Assembly (NCBI RefSeq): GCF_918797505.1
Contig: NC_092801.1
Coordinates: 33,928,487 to 33,992,486 of the forward strand
DNA from: Bemisia tabaci
Taxonomy: Eukaryota; Arthropoda; Insecta; Hemiptera; Aleyrodidae
Direction: 5' to 3'
DNA: 64,000 nt
In this document: positions 46,198-56,649 of the stretch, in pieces
How the letters are laid out: the number at the start of each line of letters is the position of its first letter
How positions within the stretch are numbered: position 1 is the stretch's first letter
Notes under the pieces: model-generated
What the model was told of the DNA's origin: nothing
Databases searched by the model: none
The model's input: only the letters and a program-made list of their open reading frames with translations
Translations under genes and position numbers: made by a program

Positions 46198-46424
46198 AAG
46201 ATTAATGTTGAAGTAAATTTATCAAGGTTGACTCAACATCTGCACTTAAAGCTAGATGTGTTGACGTGTTTTGTTACTTTAAGTCTAAAATTGTTCTGTA
46301 TGTGATTTATATTAATTATAATTTGCTTACCTGCTAAAAGCCATGAATTTCCCCAATTGTGTGAACTTAATGCTAAGTTCGTTTTTGTTTCTTCATTTTT
46401 AACTTACTAACTAATTTATATTGT

Positions 46425-46483
46425 GAGGTTGCTATCGCCGTTACCGGATGCCCCTAAACAGCGATGTTTCCTCGCTGCAACCC
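46425..46483 (-). other. Compact stem-closed structure in the 3' trailer of the virus-like segment
   Basis: GAGGTTGC at the left pairs with GCAACCCTC at the right, and inner GCTATCGCCG, AGCGA and TCGCT segments allow further stems. Such a multi-branched 3' element resembles the structured 3' ends of plus-strand RNA viruses, but I have not folded it computationally. Confidence 0.35.
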
Positions 46484-46639
46484 TCACGACTATGTTAGTA
46501 ATGACATACTATTACACCTGAAGCTGCACCCATCTGCAACCAGAAGCAATGGCTACGAAGAGTCAATGTGTCAAGCTCATGTTACTTATGTCTAACCCAC
46601 ACCAAATCTACATTATGCAATCTTCACATGGAATTCACA

Positions 46640-47810
46640 CCACAATGACCCATTACTCTTGCACTGGAGCATACTTAAGGGGTTTTTTCTTCCCTTTGGT
46701 GCCAACTTTAGGCTCCAAATTGTCAGTTGAAGAATTAGACTCTGCAAAATCACGTGCCAATTTGAGAGCTTCTTCTTTTCAGCCTCAGCTCTCTTTGCTT
46801 CTTCCTCTTCCTTCAACTTACGTGCATTTTCACGGAGTTCCTTTGCTTCCTTGGAGGAAATCTCCTTGTATGCCTCGTAATCCTCAACTAACTTTTCTGG
46901 GAGCATGTCCTCTGGGAGTCGACCACTGCTTCATTGGGAATAAATTTTGAACGCATCATGATTCAACTGCTTACAAGCGGTCTGGAACTGCCTTAAAGTC
47001 TTCTTATTACAGACATTCGGAGTTGTTTATTGGTCATAGCTTTATAGCAGCCACTGCAGCTCCATGAACATCTTACTCGTCTAAGTAGTGGCTTTCTGAC
47101 TGACAACTCTTGTTGACCACTCCAACAACAGTCCCTAAGTTGACTTTCAACACCCCAGAAAGTTTGATGATGTCCTCTTTCGAAAATACTGCACCAGCTA
47201 ATGGGGTAAGAAGGATTTTAGGCTTCACTTCAGTGGCAGCTTTTGTGCAAATGCGGCCGAGGATTTCAACAGCCAGATGACTGGCTTGCTTTATTGTGAG
47301 GACTCTTTTAGTGTCCATTGTTTCCCCTTTATACGTGCTGCTTGGATTTTTGAAAGTGCTTATATATGCTGTTATAATAATTAATTTGTTGTTTATATTA
47401 GATGGGAAATGCATGACCCAAGTCTTATCACCCATATTGTTCTTGACCTTTCTACTTTCTGGACCAATTTCGTAAAGCACCTTACCGCAAAAAAAAAAGA
47501 TGCGCATCATAGGATTGTCCTTAGTGATGGGTTCGCTGTTGTCAGAACATATCTTGACAAACTGCTTTTCGAGCTCGTTGAAGTTAAATTGAGCACCTGT
47601 ATGTAGCTCTATAAACTCAGCATAAGTCATGCCCTTGACATACCATTCAGCATGAATCACGTGGTTTATCAATTCATTAGGCTTTTGGACCACAACAGTT
47701 ACTTCTGGGCTGATGGCCTCAGTCCCATTCAACCCCATTGCTGCAGCTTGGATCGTACTGAACACTTGGTTTGAAGTATTCTCCATCTTGAATATCTTGA
47801 AAATATTCAC
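46640..47810 (-). pseudogene. Virus-like capsid/nucleoprotein gene relic (candidate endogenous viral element)
   Basis: A 245-codon frame (47810-47073) starts with ATG and is followed, after frameshifts and stops, by ~100 more codons in the same direction. The extension includes a charged, coiled-coil-like stretch (LREEN-type, rich in Glu, Lys and Ala) and a basic end near 46660. The main frame has a globular composition (for example EWYVKGMTYAEFIELH and MRIFFFCGKVLYEIG) and resembles no host protein I know. The overlapping upstream frame, absence of introns and insertion with a LINE favour an RNA-virus coat or nucleocapsid protein. The virus group cannot be named from sequence alone. It is not a functional gene. 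Confidence 0.45.
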
Positions 47811-48111
47811 CCAATATGTGAGTTAACTCAACAACGTTTATTTTAAGCCGAGTTGCGGCTGCGGCAATGTCTGCCCTGTGGTTGTGAACCTTATCACCGA
47901 ATCCTAACCTGACCTTTTGATAATCCCTACGAGAGCTATGGGAATGAAACTTACCTACCCCATTACCAAGCCTTGTAATACTAGGATATTCTACCCCACA
48001 ATCACAGTAAGTGACCTTTCTGCACCTAATAGAATCTCCAGTCCTGAATATCTTTATCCCTATAAAATCTTTTGTATGATGAGTAGTTTGAATGCTAAAT
48101 GTGATTATCAT
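47719..48111 (-). pseudogene. Small cysteine/histidine-containing reading frame upstream of the virus-like capsid gene
   Basis: A 130-codon frame overlaps the start of the next frame by ~90 bases in a different phase. It contains CRKVTYCDCG followed by a GKFHSHSSRRDYQK segment, suggesting a small zinc-binding, nucleic-acid-binding protein like those encoded near capsid genes in several plus-strand RNA viruses. This is a resemblance in type only. The overlap of two coding frames is itself a viral habit. Confidence 0.35.
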
Positions 48112-48179
48112 TTGATGGCTCTGCGTGCTGCCTAAAAGTGATATGATTTTATGACGATGATGATTTTATGACTTACAGA

Positions 48180-49060
48180 GAGAAAGAATGTAAGCCATTC
48201 TTGCAATTTAGGAAAAATTTGGCTTTCTAACTCTTCAATTTTTTTTTTATCGAACGGTGTCTCAATTTTTTGGTTTTTTTTTTAAAGTAGCTATAGCCTA
48301 ATGCTCTCACTCAGTACATTGGAATATCACAACTCAGAGTAAGCGTCACCAAACTGACATTAATGGTTGTTATTCTAACCTCCAAGTCTCATTTCTGTAC
48401 ATAATCGTAAAGATATTGCGATGCACGTAATTCAATCTTATAGTATGGAGCTCTAAGATAACGAAAAAGTAGTCTTTCGCTTGATGTGGCCAAAGCCCTT
48501 TTTCAGAACCATTTCCACCCATCAGCTGAAATTCACCCTCATGGCACAGTGGTTGTAGAATTTTTAGAATAAAAATTTAAAAAAATCTTTCTCTCTCCAT
48601 GAAGTCCTTGAGCCACCATAACATGCCAGCTATGCTATTCGCATGAAAAAACGATAAGAATATGTTTTCCCTCTGAAGTCTTCAATCCATCATAACCTGC
48701 AGTGCTAGGTAATTTATTTATTATCACATGTGAACAACGAATCTGATTGACATTTGGCACTGTGTTTGTAGTGCTTTTCACTTAACAAAACGTAAGAAGA
48801 TTTTCTTACCGTCTGAAATCTTTAATCCTCCACATTATACTAGTTTCCCTCTAAGTCGCCGTTTCTTCTCACCAGGAAAGAGGGATTTCGGAGGAACCCC
48901 GGAGTATATGCAGGAATAGTGTCATCCAGTGTTCGAAACTCACCTTAGAGTTTTTGAAGCCATGTGGCGCATCAAGCCCGACTTTTAGGCGCCATTGAAG
49001 ATTTTTTAGAGTCCAAATTGACTTTTTGCCTACATATTACGGCGCATTTAGTGAAAATTT
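48180..49060. other. Spacer, nothing recognised
   Basis: AT-rich sequence flanking the chimeric insertion, with no family repeat and no credible coding frame. Confidence 0.4.
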
Positions 49061-49226
49061 AGTCGCAAGATGTTTCCGTAACAGAACTAGTAAGCAGCTG
49101 TAACTTGGGGAAGACAAAACCACCAGGGTGAAATCGTGAAGAATAGAAAAAGCTTTCACTTGCGCTGAAAATTTCGGTTAATCACGTAATATGAAAATTC
49201 AGATTTTTAGGGGTCACGTTAGCGCA

Positions 49227-49442
49227 CACTGAAAAAAAAAGTAGCTTGGCTCAAGCATGACGATTCTTAAATATGCCGCCAAGAATTCTTTTTATCTTGC
49301 TTTAAGCTGAATTTTCTTGATACAAGAAAAATGATGCTTGGGTAAGCAAAAAAGTAGTTTATATTAACCAGCAAAATTCTTGATTTAAGAAGTAATACAT
49401 CTTGGCGGCAAATTTAAGGTTTCTTTTTTTTTTTTTTCAGTG
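49227..49442. mobile_element. CACTG-ended MITE, family E (216 bp)
   Basis: CACTGAAAAAAAAA and TTTTTTTTTTTTTCAGTG end the element, and CA flanks both sides. Inner arms share CTTGGCGGCA with TGCCGCCAAG, and AATTTTCTTGAT with AAATTCTTGAT-type blocks. It sits inside a dispersed repeat whose paralogue at 36842-37095 lacks it. Confidence 0.9.
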
Positions 49443-49559
49443 CAGAGCCTTCATTCTTTATGCGCCATGGCCGGTTTTTAGGCGCATTTGGCGCGTTGGC
49501 CCTGACAATCTCGAACCCTGGTGCCATCACTGCCAGAAGCACTGATTTCAGTCGATGAG

Positions 49560-49960
49560 GTATCGATAGACACCATGGGCTCGGCGTCGCTGTGAGCGCG
49601 GCGCGAGCGGCAATTGTTTCGCGTTATTACCCATTATCGGGCGGTTGCTGCGGTGGAGCGGGGCGCGGGAGTCAGGCTAGTGTAACTAACCAGTCGTCAT
49701 TAATTTCCCCGCGTCCGACCCCCCTCGACGGCAGGCCCGCCACCCGCTATCGGAACCGGTTGCAGCATTCGCTCCGTTCGGTGACTCTTGCGTCAGGATC
49801 GACCCGATCGTCGGATATTCTTCAAGCGCACTTGACACGGGAGCCCGAAGTGAGGCTGTGCGGTCGTGGCTCAACAGTCGTGTTTTTAATCCGCGATACA
49901 TAATCCCGAATCCATTGGGACAGGACCCGTTTTCGCTTGTCGGCGAGTTCGCTTGGCGGG
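49560..49960. other. GC-rich, CpG-rich stretch, possibly promoter-like
   Basis: About 400 bp far richer in G+C and CpG than its surroundings. Open frames exist on both strands, as expected from composition. No TATA box or recognisable protein is evident. Confidence 0.3.
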
Positions 49961-50285
49961 ATTTTAGGACTGAAAAGCAACGAAACATTCAGGCAGATCT
50001 TTCCAACCTATGTTACAATGATCTTTTTTTAACATTTATATCAGAGAGACTGTACTTTTCATCATATAAATTCAAACGAAAACATTTATACCATAAGGAC
50101 TAATATATGAACCTTGATGCTCATACTTGTTTTTATGTTACTTTCATATAGTACATGCAGAGGTGGTAGGAGCCGAAGCTTTTCGAACGTCTAGCGTTCA
50201 TCGTCAGGGGCTAGCGTACATAGTATCAGCGAAAGAGCAAAATAACAAACAACAAGCACTAATTAAAGGATTTCCAGTCAGAAGG

Positions 50286-50566
50286 TCTACAGACATAATG
50301 TCTACTGCAAAATGTCTATTTTTTCAAGAATTTTTCTTGTATTTATTGTTAACTCTTATTTTTATAGATTTTTATTATTTATGTTATTTATAAGAGGAAC
50401 TGTGATTCTTTTGGCTTACTACTTTTTATTGTCTACTACACAAATGTCTGCAGTTGGTATGTCTACCATTAAGAAGTTTATTAAAAAGAAAGTCTATTTG
50501 TATAAAGTCTACCGTGTACGGTGACTATAAACGTGTAGACTGTGGACATAGTGTAGACATTATAAA
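50286..50566. mobile_element. Candidate ~280-bp element with TGTCTAC/GTAGACA repeats
   Basis: The left part AGACATAATGTCTACTGC is matched in inverted form by TGTGGACATAGTGTAGACAT at the right. Direct and inverted TGTCTA motifs occur at least eight times inside. The boundaries are not sharply defined and no target duplication is seen. Confidence 0.35.
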
Positions 50567-50613
50567 GAATTATTAATTTAAAAAAGAAATTACCAAAAAT
50601 GTCGTAAAGCCTG

Positions 50614-51054
50614 CCTCAGAGCTTTAAGCAGCTGGGTCGTCTGGGTTTTCGTCGTCTTGGTCGTCTTGGACGTTTCGATTTTCCGGGAACACTTTAAGGC
50701 AATGCCCGATTGCATGCAAGTATCTGTCAACCATATTATCTCCTTTGTAGAAGGCGTACCGAGCGACAATTCCTTCAAGTCTTCTCATATTCCTTCTGTA
50801 CGATTTTTTAATCGGATGTCTGATTCTAATGTGGCCCGCCAGTAATTGCAAAATCAAGATTACATCATGCACAACATTGAATTAGCTCAAACAGTAAGTT
50901 GCCAAAGTTTGTAGCTGTACAGGTAAGAAAGGAGAGAGCGAGTTGACAAGTGATAAGAGCTGTTTACATACTGCATTATGGTGCTGTTTGATTTCGGAAT
51001 TTAACCAATATTCTTTGGCAAATTTAATAGCGTGTTGGGCGGCGATTGATTTGA
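50614..51054 (-). pseudogene. Unrecognised exon-like reading frame with one in-frame stop
   Basis: After a strong acceptor (TGTCTTCTTCTTAG) a minus-strand frame encodes KSIAAQHAIKFAKEYWLNSE and continues to a TAA near 50889. The same frame then reopens with an LLAGHIRIRHPIKKSYRRN segment to 50625, ending in an acidic, Asp-rich tail (VQDDQDDENPDDPAA). One stop in ~145 codons suggests a single decayed coding unit. A possible internal intron (GTATGT..CTGTACAG) does not remove the stop. I cannot name the family. Confidence 0.3.
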
Positions 51055-51939
51055 AAACATTTATCTAAGAAGAAGACATTTATCAGAAATATACAGTAAA
51101 ACTTCTCCAAAACAGTAGAATGTCTGGGGATTGCCCATAAAACCTGTTATATCGAATTCTGCGAAAACCTGAGTTTAGGACACATTTTTTTTTGAAAATA
51201 TGCGATAGCTCCAGTTTATTAGTAACCACGACGATGTAGGTACGGGAAATTGGCGGGATGAAAAATATGAAACGGTATCACAAACGAAACAAATTCTCTT
51301 TATTACTTTTCATGTGCATCACGGTAAAATTATCTGACCTAAAATGACTGAGTCTACATTTGTAAAATTACATTCTTCGAATGAAAGAGTCCAGTGTTGA
51401 CTGTTTCGGGCGGGTGACGGCAGTCGTTGTTTAATACTTCTCGATCCCTCTTATCTGATCCCTAACGGCGGAGACAACGTTTGATTCCTGACACAGGGCA
51501 AATTCAACGGGAACAGTTGATGAAAACACAGTGAACGAAGATAATGGCGAGATCGGGTGTGTGCCAATCTCCAGACAAGAAGGACTCAAGGCTTTGGCAA
51601 CGTTCAAGGCATTCATACGCCTTTATACTGACCATATTCGTTTTTTAAAAAAAATGTTCAACCTTCGTATTTTATTTTTTTACGCATCGCATTTACAATT
51701 TTACAACGGGGAGCGGGAGGGGGCGGCGGGGTGGCGTCAACAGCTGAAACAAACCAACGGAAAAATTTCGAAACGAATAAAATCCTGGTAGAGGCTTTAA
51801 ATGTCGCCGTTCTACAGAGCACTAACCTATTCGAAAGAGCCCAATTGTCAGAGGCAGCTTGTGACCGAATTAGGGGCAAAATCAGCAGTGTACATGATGA
51901 TTGGCAACAGGTGGAAGAATTCATTCCTATGTGTGTTGG

Positions 51940-52690
51940 GGTTCATGGCAATAAGGGAAAAAAAAAATCATTTCACTCGGCTAGTAATCTATTATTATCA
52001 TGATATGACACTTCACGGCGGTCCCAGCTCAACTTCAGCAGCAATCAATCAACGATTTTGGATAATTAATGGGCGTGCCATAGTCAGATCTAAACTTCAA
52101 AAGTGCATCCAGTGCTTTAAAGTTAGACCAAAATTCACACAGCTATACTTATGGGCGATTTACCCAAATGAAGGGTTCAGGCAGCATATCCGTTTCTCAA
52201 CACAGCGTGTGATTACGGTGGACCATTTCAAGTTAGAGAAAACAAGCTCCGAAATGCAAGGCAAACGAAGGGGTATTCAGCCTTATTTATTTGTATGGCT
52301 ACTAAAGCGGTACACCTGGAATTTGTAAGCGAATTGACTACAAAGGCCTTTGAAGGAGCATTAGCACGATTTGTCTCTCGCAGAGGATTATGCAAAAATA
52401 TGTTCTCTGATAACGGCACCAACTTTGTAGGAATGAATAACTCATTAAAAGAATTATATGCATTCCTAAAAATTAATGAAACAAGCATTGCTGAAAATCT
52501 AAGTAAAAAGGAAATAAATTGGCATTTTCAGCCCACTTCTGCGCCAAATTTTGGTGGACTACATGAAGCAGGGACAAAATCCGCAAAACATCATCTCAAA
52601 AGAATCATGGGTACTCAAATTTTTACCTTCTGCGGCACCTTTGTGTAATTACGTCGAAGCTTTCCTTAACTTCAAGCAAACCCTTGGGGA
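51940..52690 (+). pseudogene. BEL/Pao retrotransposon integrase fragment
   Basis: The first frame gives an integrase zinc-binding region with His pairs (HDMTLHGG), then INQRFWIINGR and CIQC. After a frameshift near 52280 the core continues with MATKAVHLEFVSEL, FSDNGTNFVG (catalytic Asp) and GGLHEAGTKSAKHHLKR (catalytic Glu). The CMATKAVHLE and GGLWE-like motifs are hallmarks of the BEL/Pao clade. Upstream protease/RT and both LTRs are not recognisable, so it is a truncated, frameshifted remnant. Confidence 0.88.
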
Positions 52691-52931
52691 ACTTCAGGTC
52701 GAACAACTGAGGTCGGAAGAAGAGATCATGAAACACGAGATCGCAGGAGATAGAAAGTAATATTTTGACGATCATTAATTTTCAGAAAAAACTTTTTGAC
52801 AATGGTGAATATAAGATAAACATATTTTTTAATTTCCGTCACTCAGAAATTTAATATTTGATTCATCTTTAAAAATTAATATTAAAGTTATTTAATTATA
52901 AAATTTTTCTTAACTTCTAAGGAGAAGAAAT

Positions 52932-55345
52932 TTATCTAAACTCTAATGATTTTATTTCAATAGTTACTTTTTCGTATTCGTAGTGGATCGTAAGCTTCTT
53001 TTCTATAATTAAAAACATTATTTCCTCAATAACAAATTGAATTTGAATTCCCATCAGAATTCCAAACCCATCATACTTCACAATCCTACCGAAGCGTTTC
53101 GTCAAATTACTACGGTGGCCGCAAAATATTTTCGCTATGGTTAAAACACAAAATTTTCTACTATCATCTAAACGATTCAGTTTTATGGTGAGATTCTTAA
53201 TAATATTAAACCACTCCACGTAATGTAGAAATCCTTCAGTGCGATTACTACATTTCCCGCAAATTCCTTTTCCATAGTTTCCGTCTACCCATTTACAAAT
53301 TAATTCTTGGTAGCACATCCGTTGTTGAATGACTTTGAAATGGACCATTAATCTGTTATTGCCCTGCACCATCGTGTTGCCCGAAACAATTTTGCACGAT
53401 ACAAATTCTTTGCGCTGCATCGCCTCCTCCAATTGATAACATATTTTCTTATAACTATACGAAGAATCATAAAATGTGATACAAAAAGAATTTTGCCCTT
53501 TCCTACCACAACGTCCTGTTTCTTGAATCCAATTTGAAATCGACGAGGAAGCTCCTAAATGTACAGCAAAGTCGCAGTTTTTATTGTCGACGCCCAATGA
53601 AACGGCTGACGTCGCGACTAAGATATTCTTTTCCCCAGAAAGCCAGGAATCAATTTCCCTTTTCTTCCTTCCTTCCTTCATTTTGCCGTGGTAAAAAGCA
53701 CAATTAATTTGATAGTGGGTGAAACGTCTGTATAGATTCTTTAGTTCTTTGATGTTATTCAGAAAAATAATTCAAGATGATTTTACTTCCAGAATTTTAC
53801 TAAGGATCTCTATTAGGGAGGAAATTTCTTGTTGAATTCCTTTTATGGATTTAACTGATTCATTTATGGAACTCACATGGAGGCAACTGTATGTAAGCTC
53901 CTTCCGCATATTAACGACACTTACTTGAACCCTCGAAACACCATGTATTTTCGCAAGGAAGGTTATTTCTTCCTCTCGCAAGGTGGCGGAAGAGAAAATT
54001 TTTTGGACATGATTACTTTTTCCTATTATAAATGAAACATCAATCAACCCGCGTCGGAATTCCAAACCCCATGATGGAATGGTGTGGGCCTCGTCAAGTA
54101 CGAAAGAAATGTTACAACGGGCAATACAGGGCATTAGTAAAATAAAATTGTATAAAACGATTTGGATAGTTAGACCGCGATAGGTACCATATTCGGGATT
54201 CTTTCCTAAACCTAGCTTTCCACCCAAATAACTGTAATGACCAGATAAAAATTTGCATATGCATAAAATGCATCCTTTTGTTGGGGTTTCGAGAAACTGT
54301 ATCCGCGGCAGCAGAGTCGTCAAGGGTTTGATTATATTCAAAATCTGAAAGTTCTCCGGCTCAACGCAAGCGGAGCAACAGCCACAATCGGGGGAGTCGC
54401 TTGTCTTCCCAACGAAAAAAAGCATTAGGCTCTGAATGCATGAGCGTCGTTGGGATAGAACAAACCACCCGATCATGGCGTTGTTTCCGAATATCGTTGA
54501 AACGTGGGTAGAAATATGTAATCGTTCCTCCCTTTCGATCCTCTGACATGCTTCATTATAGGAATGGGACGAGTCAACCAAAATTACACATTTCGATGCC
54601 TGATTAGCTCGGCCGCACCTACCACTTTCCTGCAGGAAAGTGTCATTACATCGTGGAGGGCTTGTTGCTTTAAGAATGATTCTTGGTTGCCTACAAGAAA
54701 AAAAGAATCACCTCCATCTCTCATCCTTAGGATGTCTCCTACGGTTGCCACACTTAAGGTTTCGGATCGTAAGTCAATAGCATTAACAATATTACGCAGT
54801 CAATCGAACATATTCTTGTGTAAGCAAATAAGGGGTAATAAAATTATCACTAAACATTTTTTCTTAATTAAAAAAGGAACGACGAAACACAACGTTTTGC
54901 CGTGTCCCGTGGGTAATCGAAGAGTCTCATCTTTCCCGTCCAAAATGTGGTTCATTGCCTCTAACTGGGGTCCAGATAAGGCAGTGGGGGATGAGTCGGT
55001 GCACAGTCGGTTCTCTGCGCGGGGGCGGAGAAAGCTAGGATGTCTCCTACGGTTGCCACACTTAAGGTTTCGGATCGTAAGTCAATAGTATTAACAATAT
55101 TACGCAGTCTATCGAACATATATTCTTGTGTAAGCAAATAAGGGGTAATAAAATTATCACTAAACATTTCTTCTTAATTAAAAATGGAACGACGAAACAC
55201 AACGTTTTGCCGTGTCCCGTGGGTAATCGAAGAGTCTCATCTTTCCCGTCCAAAATGTGGTTCATTGCCTCTAACTGGGGTCCAGATAAGGCAGTGGGGG
55301 ATGAGTCGGTGCACAGTCGGTTCTCTGCGCGGGGGCGGAGAAAAC
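52932..55345 (-). pseudogene. Rearranged RecQ-like helicase locus with duplicated and misordered parts
   Basis: Read on the minus strand. Motif I (TLRLPTGHGKT) appears twice in a 308-bp tandem duplication. A motif Ia to pre-II segment follows (to ~54650). Then comes an unrelated-subfamily C-terminal piece, starting at motif VI (ESGRCGRANQ, ~54640) and including a Cys cluster (CGCCSAC), ending ~54130. Only after that comes motif II with the aromatic loop (VLDEAHTIPSWGLEFRRG, ~54100), then motifs V and VI (VATSAVSLGVDN, ETGRCGRKGQ) and a second C-terminal region with CGKC, ending at 52932. The two C-termini differ strongly, so this is not a simple duplication. Several frame breaks make it inactive as one protein. 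Confidence 0.85.
54729..55345. repeat. 308-bp tandem duplication covering helicase motif I
   Basis: 54729-55036 and 55037-55345 are nearly identical, differing by a 2-bp indel (CATATTC versus CATATATTC) and a few substitutions. The unit includes the GXGKT-encoding segment. The divergence is low compared with the rest of the locus, so the duplication is recent. Confidence 0.95.
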
Positions 55346-55795
55346 TCGCGGTTGAGGCGTGGAACAAGGGAGAGCCACAGTGGGCTCGAACAGGGGCCAC
55401 CCCAACGGTTCAGCATTTTGACGACGTACGTGTTCAGCACCATACGAAACGAACCTTAGAGGTGGAGTGTCGGTTTCAACTTCAGGACTTCGATGAAGAA
55501 CCTCAAACGCGTCAGGTTCAATCGTAGGGTCGCCAGGTTCGTTTCTAAGAAGTTGAGCGAACTTAGCAGGAGGTGTTACCTCAGATTCATCAGGATCTTC
55601 AGTAGTTTCTGAAGACGATGAGGCGGTGTGGTACAGCTCTTCGGGGTTTCAACGTAGAATCTCAAGTCCCGCGGGTGAATTGGAAACAGCCTGATAGATC
55701 GGAATGCACCTCATCAACTCGCACAATGGGGCGACTGAACGTGCCCCAACAACTGTTACATAAGCCCTGGGGGCTATCCCTTGGAGGTCTTCACC
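55275..55795 (-). pseudogene. Unrecognised open frame upstream of the RecQ relic, one in-frame TGA
   Basis: A minus-strand frame without an internal ATG start runs ~170 codons, interrupted once by TGA near 55648. It encodes EDLQGIAPRAYVTVVGARS, then an acidic Ser/Thr/Glu/Pro-rich segment (ETTEDPDESEVTPPAKFAQL), and ends at a TAG inside the RecQ region. The conserved-looking composition and same orientation suggest an upstream ORF or N-terminal exon of the helicase-bearing unit, or an older gene. No family is recognised. Confidence 0.35.
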
Positions 55796-55809
55796 ACCAT
55801 TATTAATTT

Positions 55810-56420
55810 ATATTATATGCATTTAATCCACTATAAAATAATATGTATAACTTTTTAGAAGGTAATAACTAAAAATAAATAAATTAATGTCATAATTCAT
55901 ACATTGAGTTTGGGATTTCTAATTCCTACCCTTTGATTGCCATTTACATGGGGTTTGGGATTTCTAATTCCTACTTTTTGATTGCCACTTCTCAGTTGAA
56001 ATTGATCAGTCACCGATGACAGGGTAATTCCTCCCGATTGATTTATCTCTCCCTGTGCGCGGCGCACAGTGTGGAACTTTCATAAGCGGTGTGGACCGAA
56101 ATCAAAGGCACCGTACAACTAAGACGTACGGAACCAAGAAAGTAATGAGATAATCAACTGAGCCCCACTGGACCTATGCAACGAATTTTGACTTACCCAG
56201 CATCCACGAGTCGGCATCAGTAGGTCAAAAGTGGCTATGCGCTAAATACTCGTAATTAGAAGTTATGAAACTAATTATTGCAACTATAAATGGTGAAGTT
56301 AATTTGATTTCGACCACTTTTTAAGTGCAAATAACTCCGATAATTGCCAAAAGTCGTAGAAGTTAAACTACAGGATTGAAGTCGGGTGTCAACACCCAAC
56401 TTTCACAACGACGACAACAA
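55810..56420. other. AT-rich spacer with a small duplication
   Basis: A ~45-bp block, TTTGGGATTTCTAATTCCTA followed by TTTGATTGCCA, is duplicated near 55916 and 55962. Nothing else is recognised. Confidence 0.5.
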
Positions 56421-56423
56421 CTA

Positions 56424-56642
56424 TCAAAAACACATTGGATCTGGAGTCCAAACTCTTAAAAACATCGACAAGAAGAAATACTCTCGATTCAATCAGATTT
56501 AAGCTTAAATCTTGAAACAAGCCTCTTAATTCGAGCGGATTTCCTTTTGATTTAAGCTTAAATCTGGTTGAATCAAGAGTCCTTTTTCTTGTCAATGTTT
56601 TCTAGAGTCTCGACTTCAGATCCAATGTATTTTTTTCCAGTG
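56424..56642. mobile_element. CACTG-ended palindromic MITE, family A copy 5 (left end degraded)
   Basis: The body and right end (CCAGTG) match family A. The left terminus has lost the CACTGG, so target duplication cannot be judged. Confidence 0.85.
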
Positions 56643-56649
56643 TAAGATG

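Larger units (their letters stand above)
45265..48177 (-). mobile_element. Chimeric retro-insertion (virus-like segment plus truncated LINE) bounded by a 17-bp direct repeat
   Basis: The exact 17-mer TGATTTTATGACTTACA is found at 45265-45281 and 48161-48177. Between the copies, on the minus strand, a virus-like segment (48160 to ~46198) leads directly into the 3' part of a LINE reverse transcriptase (~46197 to 45282). The order, shared orientation, 5' truncation of the LINE and long target-site duplication fit one target-primed reverse transcription event in which the enzyme switched template. Short related blocks (ATGATTTTATGAC) just inside the right repeat make the exact right edge uncertain by some bases. 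Confidence 0.75.

Noticed and set aside
48161..48177. 17-mer as chance or satellite repeat
   Set aside because: The copies are exact, 2.9 kb apart and sit exactly at the ends of the LINE and virus-like segments, so a target duplication is the better reading; partial copies next to 48145 are noted as a caveat.
49592..49903. 103-aa gene in the GC-rich stretch
   Set aside because: The composition explains the open frame; a complementary 100-codon frame exists on the other strand and no domain is visible.
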